Assembly: GCA_944324185.1 (NCBI GenBank)
Contig: CALUVI010000003.1
Coordinates: forward strand, 1-64,000
Reading direction: 5' to 3'
Length of the DNA stretch: 64,000 nt
Source: Candidatus Gastranaerophilales bacterium
GTDB taxonomy: Bacteria > Cyanobacteriota > Vampirovibrionia > Gastranaerophilales > Gastranaerophilaceae
The notes below the pieces were generated by a model. That model was not told the DNA's origin, ran no database searches, and saw nothing but the letters and a program-made list of their open reading frames with translations. Shown here in pieces: positions 26,816-34,755 of the stretch. Position 1 is the stretch's first letter. Each line of letters begins with the position of its first letter. Made by a program: the position numbers and the translations under genes.

Positions 26816-29161
26816 CAAATTTTGTAAATGTTTAATAGCTCCGGAACAATATTTCTTATTATTTTTATATATTTTGTATAAATATTTCCTGTTATTCATT
26901 TTTTCAAAATATTTTTCTTTTCTGAATAAGTTATACATTAATTTATATCTTGTATGTCGGAGTAAATATTTTATGTATGATTTATTGTATAGTTTTTTTT
27001 GTAAAGAAAAATATAACTTTAAGTTTTTAATCTTTTCTTCTTGTTTTTCTTTAGAAACAGTATTCTCCAGACTTTTTTTCAGGTATTCAATACCGTCTTC
27101 TCTTTTTATTTTTATTATTTCATTAACTCTTTGATAATCGATTTTATCGTTGACAATTTTTTCCACATTAATATTTTCAAATGAGTCATATAAACGATTT
27201 TTTATACCGAACATTTCCAGCAGACTTTCCATTCTCTCCATGGTAACTTTATTTTTATTTATACAAATGAAAGGTTTGTTAAATATTATTGCAAAACATA
27301 TTCCGTGAAAACTGTCGGTTATAAACAGGTCGCAATTATTAATTTCTGCAAGCCATTCTTCTACAGGTGTATTAAATGTTACATCTTTTACATTTCCGGT
27401 ATTTATTGCAGGATTTGTCCTTATGAAATTTATTATTTCATTTTTTATTTTTGAATCTATAGTGTAGAAAACAATTTTCGTGTGTATATCTTTTTTATCA
27501 TTAAATAAATTTTCCCACATTGTTTTATCAAGAAGGAAAACAGGGTCAATACTCTGAACGGGATTTTTTATACCGAGACTTTTGCAGTATTCAACACCAT
27601 TAAGCTCCCGTAAAGATAGGCTGTCAAAATTTGAAAGCAATAGTTGAAATATTCTGTCCTGTTTTGAGTTTGATTTTTCCATTTTCATACCAAAACTTGC
27701 AGCATAAGAAAGGATATTTTTATCCGCATCAGCAAATGAAAATAAGAAAGCATCAATGTCAAACTGAATATGCCATGGTCTGAAAACCTGATCAGAACCG
27801 ACTACAAAATTATGAAAGGTTTTATTAAGAGTTTTTAGTTCTTCAAAATTATTTAATTTTACGGTTTCAGGTATATATTTTTTTCTGAAATCATCAAAAT
27901 ATTTATTTTCCGGTTCTTGTGAAACATAAGGCTGACGCAAAGGATAATTAATATTTTGTGCGTTATAACCCGCATCATTTATCTTTTTGTTTAGCGCAAA
28001 AGCAGTCAGTACAGCTCCGAAATTAACATTTTCCCAGTGATAATTCAAAATTGCAACATTTTTCTTTGAACAAAAATTTTTATCCATGGCCTCTTTTATA
28101 CTCATATTATTAACATCTCCCATGAATTCGTCTCTTGAAGGGTGCGGAGCCGGTGGTGCATTGAGGTGTGGAAGACCTTTTCGTACAATATCTACCGGAA
28201 ATTCTTTTAAAAATTGAAAATTATTTTTTATTTTTTCAAAAACTAATCTTGCTTTTTCATTATTAATCAGAACAAGTGATATTCCGTTTTTATTTTTATA
28301 TTTTTTAGGAACTCCCCAGAAATCTGCAATAGTAATATCTCCGACTCTTTTTATACGGGAATACTTACAATCGGAACAACTTTTTCTTAAACTCATATTT
28401 GCAAAAAAGCTTCTGTAATAATCATTTTTATCTGAATTATTTGTAAAAATCTTATTTTCAGTTTTTAAAGACATTACATTATAGTTATTACCCCAGCCGT
28501 CTCTTTTGTCTCTGAAATTTACATCAATAATTTTTTCGCCTCTATAGTTTTCATCAAGATATTTTCTGAATAATTTATAAGGCGGAACACCATGGCATAT
28601 TAAATCAATTATCAGTAAATTGTCATAATCTTTATTTAAAAAATTTTTTAAACCGGCAGCCTGACACGGAGTTCCCGTAAACAAAACCGGACGCCCCTGT
28701 TCAAGATAAGTTTTAATATTTTTAAAAACATTTCCTAATTTACTTTGCAGGTATTTGGAACCCCTGAGTTTTATTAAATCTTCACTGTTATCAACAATAA
28801 TATGTTCAACTTCCATATTACTGTTATATGCAGCACCGCAGACAACACCGTTTTGTTTAAGAATATATTCGGCAATTACGGTAAATACTCCGCCTGACGA
28901 AGATTTATTTAACAATATTTCATCATCCGCATAAGCCCCGTAAGCCTTTTGTTCACCAGTATTAAATTGTTTTCCGGTATTATCCGGACAAACAATTTTG
29001 CACTTGCCGCAATTAATACATTTTATCGCGTCAATTTGCGGATATAAAAATCCCTCTTTATTTTCAACCATTTTAATTGCACCCGAAGGACATGCGTTGT
29101 AACATGCTGTGCATCCTGTACAATTTTCTAATTTACATATATAATTCAAATCTTTTTTCAT
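26813..29161 (-). CDS. Ferredoxin/FrhB-type domain fused to polysaccharide pyruvyl transferase
   Basis: The 782-residue protein joins two enzymes. Residues 10-60 hold two 4Fe-4S motifs (CTGCTACYNACP and CINCGKCKIVCP); 80-330 match the coenzyme F420 hydrogenase/dehydrogenase beta-subunit family, with SSSGGVFT, FTGTPCQAAGLK and ICHGVPP. From about residue 365 a polysaccharide pyruvyl transferase domain follows (NYHWENVNFGAVLTAFAL, VVGSDQVFRPWH, DSFHGICFAI). Such fusions occur in surface-polysaccharide loci. Pyruvyl transferases put ketal pyruvate on sugars; the redox half's partner is unknown. The start used is MKKDLNYIC at 29161; the longer frame adds 18 residues without an SD. The SD is weak. 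Confidence 0.85.
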   Translation of the reverse strand: MKKDLNYICKLENCTGCTACYNACPSGAIKMVENKEGFLYPQIDAIKCINCGKCKIVCPDNTGKQFNTGEQKAYGAYADDEILLNKSSSGGVFTVIAEYILKQNGVVCGAAYNSNMEVEHIIVDNSEDLIKLRGSKYLQSKLGNVFKNIKTYLEQGRPVLFTGTPCQAAGLKNFLNKDYDNLLIIDLICHGVPPYKLFRKYLDENYRGEKIIDVNFRDKRDGWGNNYNVMSLKTENKIFTNNSDKNDYYRSFFANMSLRKSCSDCKYSRIKRVGDITIADFWGVPKKYKNKNGISLVLINNEKARLVFEKIKNNFQFLKEFPVDIVRKGLPHLNAPPAPHPSRDEFMGDVNNMSIKEAMDKNFCSKKNVAILNYHWENVNFGAVLTAFALNKKINDAGYNAQNINYPLRQPYVSQEPENKYFDDFRKKYIPETVKLNNFEELKTLNKTFHNFVVGSDQVFRPWHIQFDIDAFLFSFADADKNILSYAASFGMKMEKSNSKQDRIFQLLLSNFDSLSLRELNGVEYCKSLGIKNPVQSIDPVFLLDKTMWENLFNDKKDIHTKIVFYTIDSKIKNEIINFIRTNPAINTGNVKDVTFNTPVEEWLAEINNCDLFITDSFHGICFAIIFNKPFICINKNKVTMERMESLLEMFGIKNRLYDSFENINVEKIVNDKIDYQRVNEIIKIKREDGIEYLKKSLENTVSKEKQEEKIKNLKLYFSLQKKLYNKSYIKYLLRHTRYKLMYNLFRKEKYFEKMNNRKYLYKIYKNNKKYCSGAIKHLQNL

Positions 29162-29183
29162 ACAGCTTTTTTGATTTATGAAA

Positions 29184-29202
29184 CATAACAAAATATACAA
29201 AA
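29184..29202. repeat. Third copy of the 19-base CATAACAAAATATACAAAA motif
   Basis: It matches the first 19 bases of the inverted repeat at 29294 in the same orientation, then diverges (CGGTGC). It lies 23 bases before the FrhB-fusion start. Confidence 0.8.
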
Positions 29203-29293
29203 CGGTGCTACGCACGTAAACCTTTGTACGGCACTTTTAGTAAAATTTCCAAACATTATTTTTTCAATTCCACACCCGCCTTTTAGTCTCCTG

Positions 29294-29431
29294 CATAACA
29301 AAATATACAAAATGTTATGGGTTCAGTATCTACAATATCATGAAGCCGTTTTTATATCAATAAAAAATTTTTTCATCAGCCGAAAAGGTACATTATAAGA
29401 ATATCCATAACATTTTGTATATTTTGTTATG
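29294..29431. repeat. Perfect 27-base inverted repeats enclosing an 84-base segment with a promoter-like site
   Basis: 29294-29320 and 29405-29431 are exact reverse complements and each is itself a partial palindrome (CATAAC...GTTATG). The enclosed segment, read toward the fusion gene (minus strand), contains TTGATA, 17 bases, TATTGT, a good -35/-10 pair. It lies in the only long gap of the minus-strand glycan genes, between the GT2 gene at 29473 and the fusion gene. The layout fits an invertible promoter or a large operator. Confidence 0.7.
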
Positions 29432-29472
29432 GATTTGAAAAATTTTTATAAAAATTTATAACAATTATTTAA

Positions 29473-30270
29473 CTATTCCAAACCTTCCTTGATGTAATTT
29501 TTGATATCTCTTATTAAATTAGACCGTTTGTGTTCCCAAATCCATTTGCCCAGCGGGTGTTTTTTGTAGAAATATATCCGGTTTCTTTCGTAAATATCTT
29601 TGCTTATTTGAGAGCTTGTTGTGCTGTGGTTGTGGAATACAAAAGAAATGTTTGAAGTTGCGAGGCTGAATCCCGCATATAAAGCTCTCAGGCAATAATC
29701 CTGGTCTTCCCAGAATGCAGGTGTAAAGTTTTCGTCCATCAGCCCGATTTTTTCTATAACTTCGCGTTTAACAATTACACAGCTGAATAAAGGTTCAAGC
29801 ATGTATTTATACGGCTCTTTAAAACGTTTTAGATATTCTTTGTAGTGCATAATATAATTGTCAGCGGTTAATTTCTTTTTGAAGAATTTTCTTCTTCCGG
29901 CATCACGCGGAGAAACCATCCCGAGCTGGGAATCGTATTCAAAAATTCTTATTGCGTTTTCAAGCCATTCAGGAGTAAACAAAATATCGTTATTCAAAAG
30001 TCCGATGTATTCATAATCAGATTTCAGAGCAAGTTCAATTCCCTGATTATTTGCTTTTGAATACCCTAAGTTTTCATTATTGTATATAACTTTGAGGTTT
30101 GAATGCTCTTTTTCAAACTCTTTTAAGTATTCTGTCGTTCCGTCGGTTGAATTGTTATCAATCACAATCAGGTCAAAAGAGTCCGTATATTTGTATATTG
30201 AATCCAAAAACGGTTTTGTTGCTTGCTCAAATTTATTATATACAGGTGTAATTATTACTGTTTTGTTCAT
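29473..30270 (-). CDS. Family 2 glycosyltransferase (rhamnosyltransferase-like)
   Basis: The 265-residue protein is a classic GT2: VIITPVYNKFEQATKPFLDSI, then LIVIDNNSTDGTTEYL near residue 35, NNENLGYSKANNQGIELA near 65, GLLNNDILFTPEWLE near 93 (the DxD-like NND), and the acceptor/catalytic FWEDQDYCLRALYAGF near 190 with ED. This pattern is that of WbbL-type rhamnosyltransferases. A CGGAGAAAC site precedes the ATG. It lies upstream of the 29294-29431 inverted repeat. The gap 30271-30507 upstream holds only repeats. Confidence 0.85.
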   Translation of the reverse strand: MNKTVIITPVYNKFEQATKPFLDSIYKYTDSFDLIVIDNNSTDGTTEYLKEFEKEHSNLKVIYNNENLGYSKANNQGIELALKSDYEYIGLLNNDILFTPEWLENAIRIFEYDSQLGMVSPRDAGRRKFFKKKLTADNYIMHYKEYLKRFKEPYKYMLEPLFSCVIVKREVIEKIGLMDENFTPAFWEDQDYCLRALYAGFSLATSNISFVFHNHSTTSSQISKDIYERNRIYFYKKHPLGKWIWEHKRSNLIRDIKNYIKEGLE

Positions 30271-30309
30271 TTTGTTTCTCCGGAATTTATTTAGTTAATG
30301 AAGATTATT

Positions 30310-30507
30310 GTCAAGCAATGCCTGCCATGCGTTTCTTAATTGTAACATGTAATGTCTGATATTGAAACCAATTTACCCATTTGAATGACAGCAAATTGTG
30401 CCGGTATTATAATTTTCCAATTTGCCGTCATTCAGTTAGTAGTTAGTAGTGTGGAGCAAGCTCCACAAAAGTTATTGTTGGGCTTCACCTAACCTATATT
30501 TATATTC
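30310..30507. repeat. Repeats A and B with REP-like remnant
   Basis: GTCAAGCAATGCCTGCC (30310) is a diverged type B hairpin; TTGAATGACAGCAAATTG and CAATTTGCCGTCATTCAG enclose a 30-base gap (30380-30435); the type A palindrome GTAGTGTGGAGCAAGCTCCAC is at 30446-30468, followed by type B (GTTATTGTTGGGCTTCACCTAACC). No gene is seen. Confidence 0.75.
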
Positions 30508-31392
30508 TCACTCGCTCACCCGCAAGTTTACTATCCAATCATAGTAACTCTTTCCGCTTGTTTTGTCAGTTAGCGTTTTATAAGTCAATTTATGTATTGC
30601 ACATTTTGATATCAATTTTTCCCACTCAACCTGATTAAAATCTTCAAACATAATTCTCTGAAGCTGTCCGGAAATCTCTCCGTCTAAGTATGGCATTTTA
30701 TCCCACTCGGCTTTAAGTTCCGGAGTTTTGTCAGATAGAATTGTTGACAGGTGTTCAAACATAAAATAATTTATAAGAAAATCATTTTCATCCCAGTATT
30801 TTTCTATTGCCCGTTTTATTGCCTGCAAATTAGGACTTCCCTTTTTTGCTCGGATAAAATAACAGGACATTTTATTTTCCTGTAAGTCAGTAATTGGGTC
30901 TTTTTGAAACACACAAAAATCCGATTTCCAAACCTCCTGCGGAATTTTGTCCGTGAGATAAATGGTAGAATCAACCCAGCAGCCGCCGTATTTTTTCAGA
31001 AGGTTAAGCCTCAAAATATCGCTGAATATTGCAATCGGAATCTTTTTGGCTTTCAAAAGCTCATAATACTTTTGCGGGAGTTCAACATAATCTTTTATTG
31101 TCTCAAAGCTTAAGACATTGATTTTTTTATCACTCTCATATTTTTGAACGCTTTCAAAACATTTTTGAATCAACAAAGGTGCGTTTTCCCTGCCCTGATG
31201 CCAGTATTGCCAGATAATTTCCTCATCTTGCCCGTTTGGTTTTTCAAACGGAAAACTTATTGCATAATCGGCATATTTCTTTAAATCCTTCTTAATCTGA
31301 CGTGCTTTTATACGGCTTCTCTTTTCTCTGTTGAAAATAAAAAGCTCAATAAAAATTTTAAAAAGACTGTTTTTTAGTTTTAACAAACTCAT
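30508..31392 (-). CDS. Capsular polysaccharide synthesis protein (Caps_synth, GT32-like)
   Basis: The 294-residue protein matches the Caps_synth family of GT-A glycosyltransferases: EEIIWQYWHQGRENAPLLIQKCFESV near residue 57, then PIAIFSDILRLNLLKKYGGCWVDSTIYLT near 120, which carries the metal-binding DxT-type acidic motif and the GG loop typical of DXD sugar-binding enzymes. It is a cytoplasmic enzyme with a hydrophobic, basic N terminus. The start ATG overlaps the stop of the GT8 gene (ATGA), so they are translationally coupled. Confidence 0.85.
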   Translation of the reverse strand: MSLLKLKNSLFKIFIELFIFNREKRSRIKARQIKKDLKKYADYAISFPFEKPNGQDEEIIWQYWHQGRENAPLLIQKCFESVQKYESDKKINVLSFETIKDYVELPQKYYELLKAKKIPIAIFSDILRLNLLKKYGGCWVDSTIYLTDKIPQEVWKSDFCVFQKDPITDLQENKMSCYFIRAKKGSPNLQAIKRAIEKYWDENDFLINYFMFEHLSTILSDKTPELKAEWDKMPYLDGEISGQLQRIMFEDFNQVEWEKLISKCAIHKLTYKTLTDKTSGKSYYDWIVNLRVSE

Positions 31393-32279
31393 ACTTTGCT
31401 GAAAAACCTTTTTCTTATGTCTCTGAAAGTAAACCTTCTTAATTTTTCAGGAATTTTATCCATACATTCTTTGTAATCAGAAGGTATGTGTTTTCTTCTC
31501 CACGGTTTGCCCGGTTTTCCTGCATAATGAAGCATTATGACATTTTTAACTTCTTCCCTTAAGGTATCATCAGTGTATACATTTTTCAAGAATTTATATT
31601 CATAAGAATCTGACCAGTCGTCGCTATAATACAAACTCTGGAATACTCCGTAACGGTACGGAAGAGCGTAAATTCTGTCGCAGGTTATATTCAAAACGTC
31701 TACATCAAAGAATTTGAGCCTTGTGTTGAAAGTTTCGATTGTTTTGTACATTCTCTGTACAAATTTTTCCTCGCGCATTCTTTTGGAATTAAACACAATA
31801 AAACTTGAAATAAATGTAAGCTCGTTCTTGTTTTCCGGAAAATACTTGTGGCAAATCATTTCTGCATTGTTTGGCTCCATTGCAACCGCCGCGCATTCGT
31901 AGTCTGAAATGTCTGTATTAAATACGTCAGTTAAGTCGCCTTTGAATAAAACATCCGTGTCTGCATAAATTACTTTGTCATACTCCTGCAACAATTCCGG
32001 TATCAAAAGCCTGTAATAAACAATCTCTGTCCAGCTTCCGCCCTTATTTATCGGCGCGTCTTTGAACCTCTCTTTTGAAATGTATTCAAAACGGATTGTA
32101 TGATTGGTTCCTTCAAGCATTTTTTCAAACTCTTTTACATCCTTCTCCTCAATATCCGGATGGTAGACGTAAATATCGTAAGAAGTTTCTTTGCCTGCTG
32201 TATCAATAAGGCTTTTTATTGTTACAGCCGCGCCTAATATTATTCTTTTGTCAAATGTAAATACTACAGGAATTTTCAT
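31389..32279 (-). CDS. Family 8 glycosyltransferase
   Basis: The 296-residue protein is a retaining GT8 (LgtC/RfaJ-like) transferase: IPVVFTFDKRIILGAAVTIKSL at the start, TEIVYYRLLIPELL near residue 85, KVIYADTDVLFKGDL with the DxD near 100, and C-terminal HYAGKPGKPWRRK with His. The acceptor is probably a lipid-linked or LPS-core sugar. The ATG at 32279 is set by AAAGGAT; the frame extends 40 codons upstream into repeat D and is rejected there. Its stop overlaps the start of Caps_synth. Confidence 0.9.
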   Translation of the reverse strand: MKIPVVFTFDKRIILGAAVTIKSLIDTAGKETSYDIYVYHPDIEEKDVKEFEKMLEGTNHTIRFEYISKERFKDAPINKGGSWTEIVYYRLLIPELLQEYDKVIYADTDVLFKGDLTDVFNTDISDYECAAVAMEPNNAEMICHKYFPENKNELTFISSFIVFNSKRMREEKFVQRMYKTIETFNTRLKFFDVDVLNITCDRIYALPYRYGVFQSLYYSDDWSDSYEYKFLKNVYTDDTLREEVKNVIMLHYAGKPGKPWRRKHIPSDYKECMDKIPEKLRRFTFRDIRKRFFSKV

Positions 32280-32707
32280 TGGATATCCTTTCTGTTTAAC
32301 AGTGATCAAGTGATCAGGTGACCAAGTGATCAAGAGCGGAGAATATATGTTATTTGTGACTAAGTGACTGAGAAATGCAGGTTGGGTGAAACCCAACAAT
32401 AACTTTTTTATTCCGGTGGGAATGCTGACGCTTTTCCCACCCTACACCGACTTCCCCTCGCCCCTTGCGGGAGAGCGGATTTTCGGTAGGGCGACGGCTT
32501 TGCCTAGCCCGTAAGGTGGAGGAAAGCTGTGAACTTTCCGACACCCCGAATAATCCAAGACGGGAAGAATTTCAAGTTGAGCTTGAGCGAAACTTAGAAA
32601 TTCGGGTGAGGGGTTGGAGTTAAAGAGATTCTTCGCCCCTGAATTGTTATCGGGCTCTGAAAGACGGCACTTTGGGAGGTCTTAGTCCCAGCCAGACAAT
32701 AACATTG
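32280..32707. repeat. Repeats D, G, B and others between GT genes
   Basis: Type D units (GTGATCAAGTGATCAGGTGACC) run at 32300-32335 and 32356-32372; GGTTGGGTGAAACCCAAC at 32381 is type B-like; type G (GGTGGGAATGCTGACGCTTTTCCCACC) at 32415-32441. From 32448 CCCCTCGCCCCTTGCGGGAGAG with CGGATTTTCGG and GGTGAGGGGTTGG resembles the element inside prmA. TAAAGAGATTCTTCGCCCCTG at 32621 is type E. No gene is seen. Confidence 0.75.
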
Positions 32708-34657
32708 TTAACCTCCGGTCACTAATTTCTTCAAATTATTCAATGATTCAATGTACAATTTTTGTTCGTATTCTCTCAACTTACCCTGCATTTTGGAATA
32801 ACTGTCCTGAGACATGTTAATCCCTTCAATCAAGGCGTCTGCATAATTCTCATCTTCTTTGTATAAAATGGCATTTTCCCTGTTAAAACCATTCAAAGGC
32901 GCAAATTCTTCCACAATTATACACGGTTTCAAAAACCCGTATACAAGCTGGAAGTTCCCGCTCGTTCCGGTTGTATTGTACCTTATATGCATTGGGTCTT
33001 TTTTGTTATATGAAGTCAGCATAAAATCCGCCTTTTCCAGCTCTTCATACATTTTATCGAACGGGAGTCTGCCTTTTATATCAAAATATTTTTGAATTTC
33101 TTTCGGGAGCTTTTTGAGGTGTCCTTTCCCGACAACTGTAATTTTAAAATTATGTATGCCTCTTTCATGCAATTCTTTTACTGAATTTATAATCAAATCG
33201 TTGTTTTTCTTTTTACCCTGAATAGCTCCTATTGTAATAAAATTTGTGACAGTTTCATTTTTAGGTGTAATTTTGACCTCTCCAAAATAATGCGGATTAA
33301 CAACAACTGACTTTGCGCCTTTGTAATTTAACTTTCTCAAAGTAATTAAATTTTCTTTCCATAATCCGGCATCCACTGCGTGTTTTGCTTCATGTTCCAC
33401 CAGAAAAAGTTTTGATTTATCCATATCAGGATTAAATGTTTCATAACACTCATCATAATGAATACTGTCGCACAACTTTCCGGCAGTTGTTACAAGAATT
33501 CCGGCGGCATTACTTAAAGCATCTTTTTTGAAAAATTCTTTAACTTGATTTCTTGACAATTTATTCAGTGTAAGATTTTCATCTTTAAATCTTGAAAACA
33601 AACCTTCTTTGTATTTTTGCGGGTTAACAATAACAGAGACGTGATAGCCTGAATCCAGCAAATACTTGCAAAAACCGGGTACTACTTCCGAGTGGCTTTT
33701 TGAGCAGGGCTCCCATACAATAAAAGTATTGGATTTTATTACAGGTTTTTTATATTCAAAAAGCGGATAAATATAAGTTTTGATTAATGCTTCGTAAAAT
33801 TTTGGTCTTAATAAAAACAGAGGTCGATATTTTACGTATTCAAAAAGCGAAGCTATCTGGTTGTCAAAAGTCCAGTGTCTTAATTCTTTTTTGCCCATTT
33901 TCCACGGAGTAAGCTGCAAATATTTGAAATAAAGCGGTCTATGGTAACTAAAAGAAGCAAAATGCCATGGTTTTTTCTTTGCAACAAAATGAATTGCTTT
34001 AGGATTTTTAGTAAAACTTGACCTGTTTGTAAAGTTGCTTGACTGGACATTCCACGCGTCATCAACAAGCATTATTTGACCTTTCAATGCTTCGTTTATA
34101 ATCTCCTGATCACCGACTTTTATTGTATCAAAATGCTCTTTTGTCCAGTCAAGAAAAATCTTTTCCGCATTGATTTTTCTCATGTTTTCAATGTCCATAA
34201 CGAGCATACCGGCATTAACGTAGTTCGGATTTTTCTTTGTGATTTTCTTATTTATATCCCGAACCCCTGCTATCGGATAACTGCCCATCCGGATATTAAA
34301 AAGTTCTTTCAGGCTGCTGTTGATAACAAAATCACAATCAAAATATATTACCCGTTTAACATTAGGTAAAAGACTCGGAAGCTTGAGCCGGTAAAAAGTC
34401 GGAAGTGAAATATATGAGTGTGTTTTTACGTCCATATAGTCAATAAAAAGACTGTTATCAATTTCAATAAACTCAATATTACAATCTTTTACGGACTTTA
34501 ATTCCAGTAATTTTTCTTTATTTTTGTTTTTTATCCCGCCGTCTAAAATATAAAAATTCAAATAATCATCTTTTGCGGCATTAGCAAGAGCTGAGGCTAT
34601 AACAACGCCTGCATATTTTGCATAATTATCATCACACGCTAAACAAACATTAATCAA
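32708..34657 (-). CDS. GT8-GT4 fusion glycosyltransferase
   Basis: The 649-residue protein fuses two transferases. Residues 1-250 are GT8: INVCLACDDNYAKYAGVVIASAL, LPTFYRLKLPSLLPNVKRVIYFDCDFVINSSL (DxD) and HFVAKKKPWHF. Residues about 315-640 are a GT-B domain: VWEPCSKSHSEVVPGFCKYLLDSGYHVSVIV, VGKGHLKKLPKEIQKYFDIKGRLPFDKMYEELEKADFML, and GTSGNFQLVYGFLKPCI near the sugar-nucleotide site. Two transfer steps would thus be coupled in one chain. The start is TTG at 34657 with GAGAGG nine bases upstream. It is separated from the next island gene by 428 bases of repeats. Confidence 0.85.
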   Translation of the reverse strand: MINVCLACDDNYAKYAGVVIASALANAAKDDYLNFYILDGGIKNKNKEKLLELKSVKDCNIEFIEIDNSLFIDYMDVKTHSYISLPTFYRLKLPSLLPNVKRVIYFDCDFVINSSLKELFNIRMGSYPIAGVRDINKKITKKNPNYVNAGMLVMDIENMRKINAEKIFLDWTKEHFDTIKVGDQEIINEALKGQIMLVDDAWNVQSSNFTNRSSFTKNPKAIHFVAKKKPWHFASFSYHRPLYFKYLQLTPWKMGKKELRHWTFDNQIASLFEYVKYRPLFLLRPKFYEALIKTYIYPLFEYKKPVIKSNTFIVWEPCSKSHSEVVPGFCKYLLDSGYHVSVIVNPQKYKEGLFSRFKDENLTLNKLSRNQVKEFFKKDALSNAAGILVTTAGKLCDSIHYDECYETFNPDMDKSKLFLVEHEAKHAVDAGLWKENLITLRKLNYKGAKSVVVNPHYFGEVKITPKNETVTNFITIGAIQGKKKNNDLIINSVKELHERGIHNFKITVVGKGHLKKLPKEIQKYFDIKGRLPFDKMYEELEKADFMLTSYNKKDPMHIRYNTTGTSGNFQLVYGFLKPCIIVEEFAPLNGFNRENAILYKEDENYADALIEGINMSQDSYSKMQGKLREYEQKLYIESLNNLKKLVTGG

Positions 34658-34740
34658 TCAAATAACCTCTCAATACTCCTTTTATAATCATACATGTTGA
34701 ATCCGCTAAATCAACTTTTGAATTGGATTTTATTCTTTTA

Positions 34741-34749
34741 TGTTATAAT
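34741..34749 (+). promoter_or_regulatory. Extended -10 promoter of the M49-like gene, predicted leaderless
   Basis: TGTTATAAT, then CAGGTT, then ATG at 34756. A TTTTATT stretch precedes it, and a frame reading through this box from 34723 is rejected. Confidence 0.6.
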
Positions 34750-34755
34750 CAGGTT

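Noticed and set aside
32350-32544. A 64-residue minus-strand frame upstream of the GT8 gene
   Set aside because: It lies wholly in repeat sequence and its predicted product has no pattern of a real protein.
23857-34657. Prophage or integrative element covering the glycan island
   Set aside because: No integrase, structural phage gene, direct repeat pair or intact tRNA target was found; only composition and gene type differ.
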